Assembly (NCBI RefSeq): GCF_014207505.1
Contig: NZ_JACHGL010000002.1
Location: 187,066-251,065 of the forward strand
From: Leuconostoc carnosum
Lineage (GTDB): Bacteria > Bacillota > Bacilli > Lactobacillales > Lactobacillaceae
Direction: 5' to 3'
Length of the DNA stretch: 64,000 nt
Of the stretch, positions 1 to 7,407 are shown one piece after another. Numbering within the stretch: the first letter of the stretch is position 1; every line of letters starts with the position of its first letter. Both the position numbers and the translations under genes were made by a program. The notes beneath the pieces are model-generated. The model was not told where the DNA came from, did not search any database, and saw only the letters and a list, made by a program, of their open reading frames with translations.

Positions 1-858
1 TGAACGTAATACGATCATTGGCCAAAGTGGGCGTGTGACTTCATCGCTGTTTTGTTTTGCAGCGTTGTCTCGAATGTCTTTGATTTCTTCAAAGACTGTG
101 TCCATTGTTTTTGCCATTTCTTCATGAACTTGCATAATTGGCTTGTCAAAAGAGCTGACAAAATAAGGATGCCACCCCAAACTATGGAAATACTCGGTCA
201 AGGTCTCATCAGATTCACGCGATAATACGGTAGGGTTGGCAATTTTGAATCCGTTCAAATTCAAAATTGGTAATACTGTACCATCATTCTTTGGATTCAA
301 AAATTTATTAACATGCCATGAGGTAGCCAATGGCGCAGTTTCTGCTTCACCATCACCGACAACAACAGCAGCGATGAGATCTGGATTGTCTAATACAGCA
401 CCGGCACCGTGTAAAATAGAATAACCTAAAGCGCCACCTTCATGGATTGATCCAGGTACTTTAGGATCAGCATGAGATGCCACGCCGCCTGGAAACGAAA
501 AACGTTTAAACATTTTTTGCATGCCAGTTTCATCTTGTGTTATTTCTGGAAAGACATCAGTGTAACTACCATCCAGATAAGCATTTGAAATCATGACTTG
601 GCCACCGTGACCAGGGCCTTCGATGTAAAACATGTTTAAATCATACTTATTAATCGCACGATTTAAATGTGCATAGATAAAGTTTTGGCTAGGTATTGTT
701 CCCCAATGGCCAATAGGATGAATTTTAATTTGATCTGCGGTGAGCTTTTCTTTAAGTAAGGGATTATCTAACAAATAAAGTTGTCCGACTGACAAATAAT
801 TTGTTGCTCGCCAGTAGGCATCTAATTTGTTAAGGTACTCTTTTGAATCAATGTTCAT
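1..858 (-). CDS. xpkA: Phosphoketolase, N-terminal part (cut by window edge)
   Basis: TPP-dependent phosphoketolase cleaves xylulose-5-phosphate (and often fructose-6-phosphate) to acetyl phosphate, the key step of heterolactic fermentation. Read on the minus strand, the protein starts [20 protein letters not shown] and continues through [18 protein letters not shown], the SFPGGVASH block and GDGEAETAP, all typical of the family's TPP-binding N-terminal half. About 286 residues are present; the rest lies left of base 1. The ATG at 856-858 has a clear GGAGG Shine-Dalgarno just upstream. It is divergent from the TPP-riboswitch operon at 1181. The family is certain; sugar specificity is not decided here. 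Confidence 0.95.
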   Translation of the reverse strand, partial: MNIDSKEYLNKLDAYWRATNYLSVGQLYLLDNPLLKEKLTADQIKIHPIGHWGTIPSQNFIYAHLNRAINKYDLNMFYIEGPGHGGQVMISNAYLDGSYTDVFPEITQDETGMQKMFKRFSFPGGVASHADPKVPGSIHEGGALGYSILHGAGAVLDNPDLIAAVVVGDGEAETAPLATSWHVNKFLNPKNDGTVLPILNLNGFKIANPTVLSRESDETLTEYFHSLGWHPYFVSSFDKPIMQVHEEMAKTMDTVFEEIKDIRDNAAKQNSDEVTRPLWPMIVLRS

Positions 859-942
859 GTTGTAGTTCCTCCAATTTGTGACGATGTGCGTATCATGGTA
901 AAGACTATGACAATGTAAAAAATAGTTCGAGATACAAAATAC

Positions 943-954
943 ACTTTGCAAAGT
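943..954. promoter_or_regulatory. 12-bp palindrome upstream of xpkA
   Basis: ACTTTGCAAAGT is a perfect 12-bp palindrome about 85 nt upstream of the phosphoketolase start. It could be an operator in the xpkA promoter region, but no convincing -35/-10 pair was found for the minus strand, so its role is open. Confidence 0.25.
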
Positions 955-1058
955 ATGTTGTAGAAATTTCAAGATTAATCGAGATCATGTGTCAAACACA
1001 TAAGACATTGTTTTATTACCCAACTATTTTTACATAATCATCGTAATTGTTATTTTAT

Positions 1059-1120
1059 AAAAAGTCAATACCAATAAAGTAATTGGTTCGTACCAATTAC
1101 TTTATTGGTATTGACTTTTT
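1059..1120. terminator. Perfect 29-bp inverted repeat, bidirectional terminator-like hairpin
   Basis: Arms at 1059-1087 and 1092-1120 are perfectly complementary over 29 bp with a TCGT loop, starting with AAAAAG and ending with CTTTTT, so transcripts from either strand would form a hairpin plus U-tract. The form matches bidirectional intrinsic terminators elsewhere in the window (3727, 33627, 56585, 61236). Its position between two divergent genes is unusual, because neither neighbour ends here. It may insulate the operon promoter at 1181 or be left over from a lost gene. Confidence 0.7.
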
Positions 1121-1180
1121 TGGTGAAAAACAGCACAACAGTAGGACTTGAGAGAGAAAAACTGTTTTATTATAAATAAT

Positions 1181-1210
1181 TTGACTTGCATAATTTTGAG
1201 CATGTATGAT
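1181..1210 (+). promoter_or_regulatory. Sigma-A promoter of the TPP-riboswitch operon
   Basis: TTGACT at 1181-1186, an 18-nt spacer and TATGAT at 1205-1210. Transcription would start around 1217, about 25 nt before the TPP riboswitch. Confidence 0.7.
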
Positions 1211-1242
1211 AAGATCAATATTGTTATTAATCGATTAATTAA

Positions 1243-1336
1243 CATACTAGGGGTGCTTTTATAAAAAGCTGAGAGAGAAGTGATAGTCTTCGAACCCTTT
1301 GAACCTGATCTGTTGCAAACAGCGTAGGAAAGTATG
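1243..1336 (+). ncRNA. TPP riboswitch (THI element)
   Basis: The conserved THI-box parts appear in order: GGGGTGCT, GCTGAGAGAG, ACCCTTTGAACCTGATC and the closing CAGCGTAGGAA. The P1 helix is CATACT (1243-1248) with AGTATG (1331-1336). An intrinsic terminator follows at 1386-1430, so thiamin pyrophosphate should switch transcription off. The regulated genes are not the usual thiamin synthesis or transport genes but the three-gene group at 1455-3715. Confidence 0.95.
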
Positions 1337-1385
1337 AATTATATGAAGGTCATTTGGAAATCATATAGCTAGCCATACTATATCT

Positions 1386-1430
1386 AAGAGCGTTTGCAGA
1401 ACAACAATGTTATTGCAGATGCTCTTTTTT
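1386..1430 (+). terminator. Riboswitch-controlled intrinsic terminator
   Basis: AAGAGC at 1386-1391 starts a stem of about 12 bp with two G-U pairs, closing with GCTCTT at 1421-1426 and a run of six T. It lies 50 nt after the TPP aptamer and is the expected expression platform. It also contains the ATG at 1407, which argues against that codon as the start of the next gene. Confidence 0.85.
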
Positions 1431-1454
1431 ATTTGGAAATTAGGAGGTATATTT

Positions 1455-1892
1455 TTGAATGAACGTGTATTTCTAGCTGCACCTTTTAAGCAACTTCTGA
1501 ATCAAAAAAATGTTGTTGATTCAGAGAACACTCAAGTGCTTCAAACAATCATACAATTATTAGAAAATAAGCATTTTATAGTTGACAATGCGCATAAGAG
1601 AGAAAACTGGGGTGCTGAAATGATGGCGCCTAGTCAGTGCACAACAGCAGATTATTTTGCTATTAAACAATGTCAATACTTTATAGCATTTCCGGGAAAT
1701 CCTGCATCACCAGGGACTCATATTGAACTTGGATGGGCGTCAGCTTTTAATAAAAAAATGATACTACTTCTTAAAGTGGGCGTTGATTATGCGTATTTAG
1801 TGCAAGGACTTGGTGCAATTGCTGATGTTGAATATTTGTATTACAAGGACTTAGCAGATTGCGTCCAAAAAATAAATCATTTTTTCAAATAA
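1455..1892 (+). CDS. Nucleoside 2-deoxyribosyltransferase-fold N-glycosidase, probable 5-hydroxymethyl-CMP hydrolase
   Basis: A 145-residue protein of the nucleoside deoxyribosyltransferase superfamily, related by pattern to MilB-type CMP/hydroxymethyl-CMP N-glycosidases. Visible motifs are the N-terminal strand VFLAAPF and the catalytic block GTHIELGWA, with Glu91 as the likely nucleophile. The start is TTG at 1455, placed 7 nt after AGGAGG at 1442-1447; the upstream ATG at 1407 is inside the terminator hairpin. In bacimethrin biosynthesis such an enzyme releases 5-hydroxymethylcytosine from 5-hydroxymethyl-CMP. It is the first gene behind the TPP riboswitch and is followed by a thymidylate-synthase homologue and a methyltransferase. 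It has three cysteines in 145 residues, unlike neighbouring housekeeping proteins. The fold call is strong; the substrate is inferred from context. Confidence 0.75.
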   Translation: MNERVFLAAPFKQLLNQKNVVDSENTQVLQTIIQLLENKHFIVDNAHKRENWGAEMMAPSQCTTADYFAIKQCQYFIAFPGNPASPGTHIELGWASAFNKKMILLLKVGVDYAYLVQGLGAIADVEYLYYKDLADCVQKINHFFK

Positions 1893-1956
1893 TAATTATG
1901 AACATCCTGACCGTAAGGAATCATCAAAGTAGTAGTTAACTGAGGAGTTTAATTTT

Positions 1957-2937
1957 ATGACAACATATGAAACTTTTGATGATGCCTATGTATCAGTATT
2001 AGCAGACATATATCATCATCCAGAATATTTTAATGAACCAAGAGGATTTAGTAGTCGTGAAAAACTGGCTGTTAATTTTAAAATTAATCAGCCAACACAA
2101 AGAGTTGTTTATAGTCGAAAAAGAAAAACAAATATTATATTTAATTTTGCTGAGGCTTTGTGGTATATCACCGGAAATAATAGTCTTGACTACATCAGTT
2201 ATTATAATCAGCGAATGCCTGATTACTCAATGGACGGTCAAACCTTGACGGGGACTGCTTATGGTACCAAACTTTTTCATTTTGGAGAGGGAAATTTAAA
2301 TCAATGGCAAAATGTTAAAAAAATATTGCTACAGGATCCAGATTCTAAGCGCGCAGTTATGCAAATATTTGATGCCACTGAATTGACAATTGAACGTAAT
2401 TTAGACGTTTCGTGTACTTTAGGATTACAATTTTTTGTTCGCAACGGTCGATTAGATATGGTGTCTTACATGCGAGCAAATGATGCTTTTCGTGGTATTG
2501 TCAGTGATGTCTTTTCGTTTACATTGATACAAGAGCTGATGGCACGAGATCTTCATTTAGAAGTGGGTCATTATTATCATAATGTAGGCACGATGCATAT
2601 TTATGAGCCGGACAATCAGTGGGTTAAACATGTGCTGGCAGAAGAAAGATACGACACGTTCGAATTACCAAAAATGCCAAATGAAGAGAATTGGCAAATG
2701 ATTAATACATTGATGTATTATGAAGAAAAATTGAGAAATAATAAGTTATTAATGGATTGGCAAGCTATTCAACAAACAGGGTTGTCACCATACTGGCAAC
2801 AAATTTTGGCATTATTTAGTATTTATCAGATGATTCATTATCATCAAAAAATAGATCGTATATTATTTCAGAAGCTACTGCCAGTGTATCAATATTTAAT
2901 GATTAACAAATGGCCAACAGTATTGGCAGGAATATAA
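1957..2937 (+). CDS. Thymidylate-synthase-family protein, probable CMP 5-hydroxymethylase
   Basis: A 326-residue thymidylate synthase homologue. The catalytic cysteine is Cys153 in VSCTLGLQFF, where true ThyA has PCH; the phosphate-binding segment YMRANDAF follows. The residue aligned with the pyrimidine-selective Asn of ThyA (Asn177 in E. coli) is Asp184, in GIVSDVFSF in place of GLPFNIASY. Asn-to-Asp at this site is the known mark of dCMP/CMP hydroxymethylases (T4 gp42, MilA), which add a one-carbon unit to C5 of cytosine nucleotides. The C-terminus has a helical extension lacking the usual ThyA ending. SD GAGGAG precedes the ATG. It sits in the TPP-regulated operon after the N-glycosidase. 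CMP hydroxymethylation is a strong inference, not proof. Confidence 0.82.
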   Translation: MTTYETFDDAYVSVLADIYHHPEYFNEPRGFSSREKLAVNFKINQPTQRVVYSRKRKTNIIFNFAEALWYITGNNSLDYISYYNQRMPDYSMDGQTLTGTAYGTKLFHFGEGNLNQWQNVKKILLQDPDSKRAVMQIFDATELTIERNLDVSCTLGLQFFVRNGRLDMVSYMRANDAFRGIVSDVFSFTLIQELMARDLHLEVGHYYHNVGTMHIYEPDNQWVKHVLAEERYDTFELPKMPNEENWQMINTLMYYEEKLRNNKLLMDWQAIQQTGLSPYWQQILALFSIYQMIHYHQKIDRILFQKLLPVYQYLMINKWPTVLAGI

Positions 2938-2947
2938 AGGGGGTATT

Positions 2948-3715
2948 ATGGCAAAAAATCTTTTTAGTGATGCCTCAGTGGCTAATCAATTTAATCAATA
3001 TAATGATGTACTAGAACAAGTACTAGGTTATCATTACGTGATATCTGCTTTTGAATCAGATCAAGCGAATAAAATATTAGACTATGGTTGTGGACCTGGC
3101 AAAGTATCATTTCGATTGGCCAATCAATGGTCATCAGATATCATCGCCGTGGATGAATCTGCCAAAATGATTGAGATTGCTAACGATCAACGTGCACATG
3201 AGCATATTGAATATAGAATTGTTGAAAATGATAATTTGAATTTTATTGCAGATAATTCAATTGATGGTGCCATGGCTTGCTATGTGTTTATTAATAACGA
3301 ATCTGAGCAGCGTATATTACAAATTATGTCAGAGATACATCGCGTTTTGCGCCCCAAAAGTCGATTTCTTATTTTGGATACGAATCCCAATACAACGGGT
3401 GTCCCTTTTTCAACTTTTCAAAATGGTGAGAAAGGTAAAAAATATGGTTATGGTGAACCGCGTATTGAAAAGTTACATGTTGACCAGAATAATGATCTCA
3501 TTTTACATGATTTTAATTGGCCAAATAGTATGTACGAAAATAATTTAAGAAAAGCTGGATTCAGAAATATTAATGTCAGATATCCAAAATTAAATGATTT
3601 GACGGCAGAAGAACGGATTAAATTAGAAAAAACATATCAATATAATAATTGGTCCAACGAACAAGCACAGTCACCATTTATTTTATACCAAGCAATTAAA
3701 GATGGTAGTATATGA
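2948..3715 (+). CDS. Class I SAM-dependent methyltransferase, probable O-methyltransferase of the bacimethrin-type pathway
   Basis: A 255-residue Rossmann-fold methyltransferase. SAM motif I is ILDYGCGPGK (about residues 42-51), followed by the acidic residue in IIAVDESAKM and the motif III-like RVLRPKSRFLIL. The start follows GGGGG by 5 nt, and the gene is 10 nt behind the thymidylate-synthase homologue, so the three genes form one transcript ending at the hairpin at 3727. In the proposed pathway it would methylate O2 of 5-hydroxymethylcytosine to give the 2-methoxypyrimidine bacimethrin. The family is sure; the substrate is inferred only from its partners. Confidence 0.75.
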   Translation: MAKNLFSDASVANQFNQYNDVLEQVLGYHYVISAFESDQANKILDYGCGPGKVSFRLANQWSSDIIAVDESAKMIEIANDQRAHEHIEYRIVENDNLNFIADNSIDGAMACYVFINNESEQRILQIMSEIHRVLRPKSRFLILDTNPNTTGVPFSTFQNGEKGKKYGYGEPRIEKLHVDQNNDLILHDFNWPNSMYENNLRKAGFRNINVRYPKLNDLTAEERIKLEKTYQYNNWSNEQAQSPFILYQAIKDGSI

Positions 3716-3726
3716 GCAGGATAAAG

Positions 3727-3770
3727 TAAAACAGACGATACCAACTATTGAGTTGGTATCGTCTGTTTTA
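3727..3770. terminator. Bidirectional intrinsic terminator (20-bp perfect stem)
   Basis: Arms 3727-3746 and 3751-3770 are perfectly complementary with an ATTG loop, beginning TAAAACAG and ending CTGTTTTA. It lies between the convergent methyltransferase gene and rqcH and can end both transcripts. Confidence 0.9.
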
Positions 3771-3776
3771 TGTGTG

Positions 3777-5471
3777 TTATTTTGTTTTTAATTTAGAAAT
3801 TAAACTAGCGTCAGGTGTGACATAGAGTGTTTGTTGTCCTTCAAAAATAACAAATCCAGGCTTGGAACCATTTGGTTTACGCAACTTACCTGCAGGCAAG
3901 TAATCAACAGGTACATTAGCTGATTCTCGTGCCTTGCTGTAATAAGCCGCTAATTTGGCAGCTTCAATAAGTGTTTCATCTGATGGTTTTGCATCATGAA
4001 TAATAACGTGTGAACCAGGTATTTTTTGGACGTGTAACCAAATATCACGTCGATCAGCTTGTTTTAAGGATAAACGTTCATTTTGTAAGTTGTTTTTACC
4101 AACTTCAATTAACGTGCCATCCGAACTAAGAAACTTATCTGGCTTGGACACCTTTGGTTTTTGTTTATTCTTCTTATTTGCACGGATATAGCCACCCGTT
4201 GTTAATTCAAGACGAATATCTTCGACATCTTTCGGTGAAGCTACTTCAAGTTGAGCGATAATATTGTCAAAATAATTAATTTCAGCATCTGTGATAGTCA
4301 GCTGTTCATTCACAAAATCAACAGCAGTACGTAGTTTGCGATATTTTGTAAAGTATCTTTCTGCATTTTTTAACCCGTTTAATTTTGGATCTAACGGAAT
4401 AGTCAGTAAATTATTATTGTCATAATAATTTTCGATAGCCACATTTGTCATGCCTTTTTGTGCTAAGTGTGGGTAAGTAATAAGTAAATCACCCATGACC
4501 TTCAAGTCATCAGCATTCTCTGCATCATTTAATGTAGCTAATAATTTTTTACGTTTAGTTTTATTTTTTTTGAGTTCATTTTTGACAACACGTACCAATG
4601 AACCAGCCTGTTGATTAACACGCTCACGTTCTGCTTTACCAATGTAGTAGGCATCGAGCAAGTCACCTAATGTGTCAAAATGCTGTGCACTACTATGTGC
4701 TTGAATCCAATTAAAAGCAGAGAAACTGAGTGCACCTTTATCAGATATAAATAGTGTTGGCTGTGTTGATTCAAAATGTGATAACCATTCTTGAGCATGA
4801 TTGAGCGGGTCACCAGCTTGTTTGATTGCTTCAGCCAGAGATATTGCTGAATCGCGACTAAAACCTTGATAAGTTGATTGAATCATTTTAGGCCAATCTT
4901 CAGAAGGTGTGTCTAGAATCATTGGCGCTAATGCCGATAAATCACTGATAAAAGGGTTGAGTAGGTTTTGTGCGGGTGGTAACACATAAGTTGCGCCGGG
5001 AATTAATGAGCGTACACGATTTTGATCAGCAGGGACGTGCTTAATTAGTTCTAAGATGCGTGAATCATTTTCGCGTACGAGAAAGAGATTGGAGTGGCGA
5101 CCCATCATTTCAAGTGTCAATCGAATTTCTTGGATATCACCTAGTTCATCACGTGCATTAACATAGAAATTGATAATACGATCGTTATCAATTTGTTCAA
5201 CTTTTTGTAGCTTAGAACCTTCTAAGTAGCGGCGTAAGAACATCACAAAATTAGGTGCAGTTTGTGGATTTTCATAGGGAATATGGGTAATCTGTGCGCG
5301 AGCATAAGTTGGATGAGCACTCAATAAAACTGGATAGTTCGTGCCGTTATTACGCACGACTAAAACAATTTCATTGGGGTAAGGTTGATGGACTTTAGTA
5401 ATACGTCCACCAACAATTAATCGATTGAATTCATGCACAATTGCATGTGTAAATAATCCATCTAATGGCAT
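3777..5471 (-). CDS. rqcH: RqcH / FbpA-like ribosome quality-control factor (NFACT family)
   Basis: NFACT-family protein of 564 residues. RqcH binds stalled 50S-peptidyl-tRNA complexes and directs addition of C-terminal alanine tails; older names are fibronectin-binding protein A or Rqc2 homologue. The N-terminal NFACT-N domain has the conserved Asp-Arg of NDRII and the EMMGRHSNLFLV motif; a Lys-rich coiled-coil middle follows, then NFACT-R with DIWLHVQKIPGSHVIIH. I chose the ATG at 5469-5471 (start MPLDGLFTHAI), the usual family N-terminus with GAGGG upstream, over a longer reading starting 66 nt earlier. No cysteine is present. It stands alone, ending just before the hairpin at 3727. Confidence 0.92.
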   Translation of the reverse strand: MPLDGLFTHAIVHEFNRLIVGGRITKVHQPYPNEIVLVVRNNGTNYPVLLSAHPTYARAQITHIPYENPQTAPNFVMFLRRYLEGSKLQKVEQIDNDRIINFYVNARDELGDIQEIRLTLEMMGRHSNLFLVRENDSRILELIKHVPADQNRVRSLIPGATYVLPPAQNLLNPFISDLSALAPMILDTPSEDWPKMIQSTYQGFSRDSAISLAEAIKQAGDPLNHAQEWLSHFESTQPTLFISDKGALSFSAFNWIQAHSSAQHFDTLGDLLDAYYIGKAERERVNQQAGSLVRVVKNELKKNKTKRKKLLATLNDAENADDLKVMGDLLITYPHLAQKGMTNVAIENYYDNNNLLTIPLDPKLNGLKNAERYFTKYRKLRTAVDFVNEQLTITDAEINYFDNIIAQLEVASPKDVEDIRLELTTGGYIRANKKNKQKPKVSKPDKFLSSDGTLIEVGKNNLQNERLSLKQADRRDIWLHVQKIPGSHVIIHDAKPSDETLIEAAKLAAYYSKARESANVPVDYLPAGKLRKPNGSKPGFVIFEGQQTLYVTPDASLISKLKTK

Positions 5472-5611
5472 TTTTGTCCCTCGTTTGTTAGTTAGTACAA
5501 TTATATAATAGGGTATCAATGGTATAAAAATAGTCACTTGACAACTGTAGTTGAAGTGACCATTAAGTAAATTCCATGTTTTCAGATAATGAGTTTGCTT
5601 AACGTAATAAA

Positions 5612-6247
5612 TTAAACAATTTGTGAACCATGAACTTCATGAACACCTAAAGCACTAGCGATACGTTGCGCATTTTCTGCGGTTAGTCCACCACCAGGTA
5701 AAATAGTGATATGATTTGGTGCCATATTAACCAACATTTGTATACGCGATAAAGTATGCGAAATGCTCTCAGATAAAGGACCACCGTGCATTAAAATACG
5801 TTTAACACCATGTTCTGCTAACCAATACATTGCTTGGGGTTGGTGTTCTTGTTCGATATCATCAAAAGCCATATGCATGACAACTTGTAAGTCGAGTGCA
5901 TGTGCGTGACGAATCAATAGCGACATGGCTTCGTAGTCTAATTGATGATTACGGACAACACCAAAAGTGACAAATTGTCCACCTAAGTCAGCGATTTGTT
6001 GTAATGTTTCTTGCATTTGTTGTAGCTCATTTTCATTATATGCAAAGTTACCGGCACGGGGTCTAACCATAATGACCACTGGCACATCAGTAATAGCTAT
6101 GAGCGTATCAATAATTGTGCGTGTGTCTGGTGTTAGGCCACCAAGATGTAAGTGGCTATTTAATTCAATTCGGTTAGCACCTTGTAGGCGCATCTGTTTG
6201 GCTGCTTCAGCAGAATCCACAGCTGCTTCTCTAATTGTAATAGTCAT
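5612..6247 (-). CDS. cutC: CutC family protein (copper homeostasis)
   Basis: CutC-family TIM-barrel protein of 211 residues, somewhat shorter than the E. coli protein. Recognisable blocks are the start with ANRIELNSHLHLGGLTP, then MVRPRAGNF, VVMHMAFDDI, RILMHGG and HITILPGGGLTAENA near the C-terminus. The family is linked to copper tolerance, but its biochemical function is unsettled. The ATG has no Shine-Dalgarno; instead TAAAAT lies exactly 6 nt upstream (6254-6259), so the mRNA is probably leaderless. The promoter follows directly on the rpmF terminator. Confidence 0.9.
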   Translation of the reverse strand: MTITIREAAVDSAEAAKQMRLQGANRIELNSHLHLGGLTPDTRTIIDTLIAITDVPVVIMVRPRAGNFAYNENELQQMQETLQQIADLGGQFVTFGVVRNHQLDYEAMSLLIRHAHALDLQVVMHMAFDDIEQEHQPQAMYWLAEHGVKRILMHGGPLSESISHTLSRIQMLVNMAPNHITILPGGGLTAENAQRIASALGVHEVHGSQIV

Positions 6248-6259
6248 GTTATTATTTTA
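6248..6259 (-). promoter_or_regulatory. -10 box of a probably leaderless cutC transcript
   Basis: On the minus strand TGGTAAAAT gives an extended -10 (TAAAAT, 6254-6259) with 6 nt (AATAAC) to the cutC ATG. Transcription would begin at or next to the start codon. The -35 position falls in the U-tract of the rpmF terminator. Confidence 0.55.
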
Positions 6260-6275
6260 CCATAAAATTGCAAAC

Positions 6276-6303
6276 AAAAAACCTGTGCCAAAGGGTACAG
6301 GTT
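6276..6303 (-). terminator. Intrinsic terminator of rpmF
   Basis: ACCTGTGCC (6281-6289) and GGTACAGGT (6294-6302) form a 9-bp stem with an AAAG loop. On the minus strand it is followed by a T-run, 12 nt after the rpmF stop codon. Confidence 0.85.
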
Positions 6304-6314
6304 ATAATGCGAAA

Positions 6315-6488
6315 TTACTTCTTATCAGTAACTTGCTTGCCGTTATAAACACCAGAAGGTGATACACGGTGAGCTACGCGGTATTCACCAGTTGTTTGGT
6401 CCAATACAATGTTAGGAACATTCAAACCGATGTGTCCGCGACGGTTACGCTTATGAGACTTTGAGTTCTTGTTTGATGGGGTAGCCAT
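6315..6488 (-). CDS. rpmF: 50S ribosomal protein bL32
   Basis: A 57-residue bL32 starting [19 protein letters not shown], with the basic N-terminus typical of the protein. The ATG at 6486-6488 has a near-ideal AAAGGAGGTG Shine-Dalgarno; an in-frame start 24 nt upstream lacks one. No cysteine is present, so this is the zinc-free form, without the CXXC pairs of zinc-ribbon bL32. It has its own terminator at 6276-6303. Confidence 0.97.
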   Translation of the reverse strand: MATPSNKNSKSHKRNRRGHIGLNVPNIVLDQTTGEYRVAHRVSPSGVYNGKQVTDKK

Positions 6489-6586
6489 AATGGCACCTCC
6501 TTTCGGTTTCAATTTATCAACTAGTCAAGTTTACCGAAAATTAAGACTTTTGTCAATAGTGTTTTCAAAATTCATGTCAAGGTGTT

Positions 6587-7399
6587 CTACTTGACATGGC
6601 TCTGAGCTAATTGGGCTGTAATGGCTTTGTGATGAAACCATGATGATTGTGCCAACGCCAAGATATCATTAGCAAAGTACATGAGGTAAGTTACTAAAAT
6701 GACAAGTGCTGAAGCACCTAAGGCACCACCAGCAGCTACAGTAAGTCCCCACAGCGTGATTTGCATAATGCCTTGTAGCAACCAAGCAAACCAACTTTCA
6801 GAGAAACGAAATGTGGTTAAGACCGCACCAACCAAACCAGTTCCTAAAACTAACGAGTCAGAAATTGGACGTGGCGTGTGTAATACTTGTGTTTCAAACC
6901 AATATGCAGCAGCAAAGGCTATAATAGCAACTAATGCCACGACACTGTACCAAAATACTTTACCGTGTTTTTCACCACGAATGTCTGTTTCATGAATAAA
7001 ACGAACATGCTGATCCGTATTTTTAACCCAAGATGGCATGACTAAGACGGGGATGTCTAACAAAACAACATATGTCAGTTGTAAAACAGCATCGGCTGGG
7101 TTTTTGTGCAGCCAAGCCACATAAATATAAATAGCGGCTGATAATAGCCCGAACAGACCATTCATGGGTTTTGCTTCTTTCAAACCCAAAACAGTTGTCC
7201 AGCCAAAGATTGCTGCGAAAAATGTTGCAAATGTCATACTATTAATTGGATTACCCATACCAAAACTAGTATAAGTAATAATAATTAAACCAATAGTTAG
7301 CAGAGCATATGACAATCTAGTCCAGCCTTTAAATTGTTCTGCATACCAAAATGGATTAAGAACTTGCCAGTGAGAAATTGTTTCGTTTGATGTTTGCAT
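6587..7399 (-). CDS. pnuC: PnuC family transporter (probable nicotinamide riboside uptake)
   Basis: PnuC-type membrane protein of 270 residues with about seven hydrophobic segments. The TFATFFAAIFGWTTVLGLKEAK block (residues about 55-76) and the helix pair LMYFANDILALAQSSWFHH near the end fit the family. PnuC proteins bring in nicotinamide riboside; relatives move thiamine or riboflavin. Neither a TPP nor an FMN riboswitch precedes it, and nadV lies nearby, so NAD precursor uptake is the best guess. The start codon lacks a good Shine-Dalgarno and follows a structured leader (7408-7480), pointing to translational control. Confidence 0.85.
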   Translation of the reverse strand: MQTSNETISHWQVLNPFWYAEQFKGWTRLSYALLTIGLIIITYTSFGMGNPINSMTFATFFAAIFGWTTVLGLKEAKPMNGLFGLLSAAIYIYVAWLHKNPADAVLQLTYVVLLDIPVLVMPSWVKNTDQHVRFIHETDIRGEKHGKVFWYSVVALVAIIAFAAAYWFETQVLHTPRPISDSLVLGTGLVGAVLTTFRFSESWFAWLLQGIMQITLWGLTVAAGGALGASALVILVTYLMYFANDILALAQSSWFHHKAITAQLAQSHVK

Positions 7400-7407
7400 G
7401 AAAATAT

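Noticed and set aside
1407-1454. ATG at 1407 as the start of the first riboswitch-controlled gene
   Set aside because: It lies in the terminator hairpin and has no Shine-Dalgarno; TTG at 1455 has AGGAGG at the right distance and gives the normal family N-terminus.
1957-2937. Plain thymidylate synthase annotation
   Set aside because: The pyrimidine-selecting Asn is Asp, the PCH motif is SCT, and the gene sits in a TPP-regulated operon rather than next to a dihydrofolate reductase.
1181-3770. A thiaminase I or a dedicated resistance gene within the bacimethrin-like operon
   Set aside because: The three genes are bounded by terminators and none of them, nor the neighbours xpkA and rqcH, resembles a thiaminase or a transporter.
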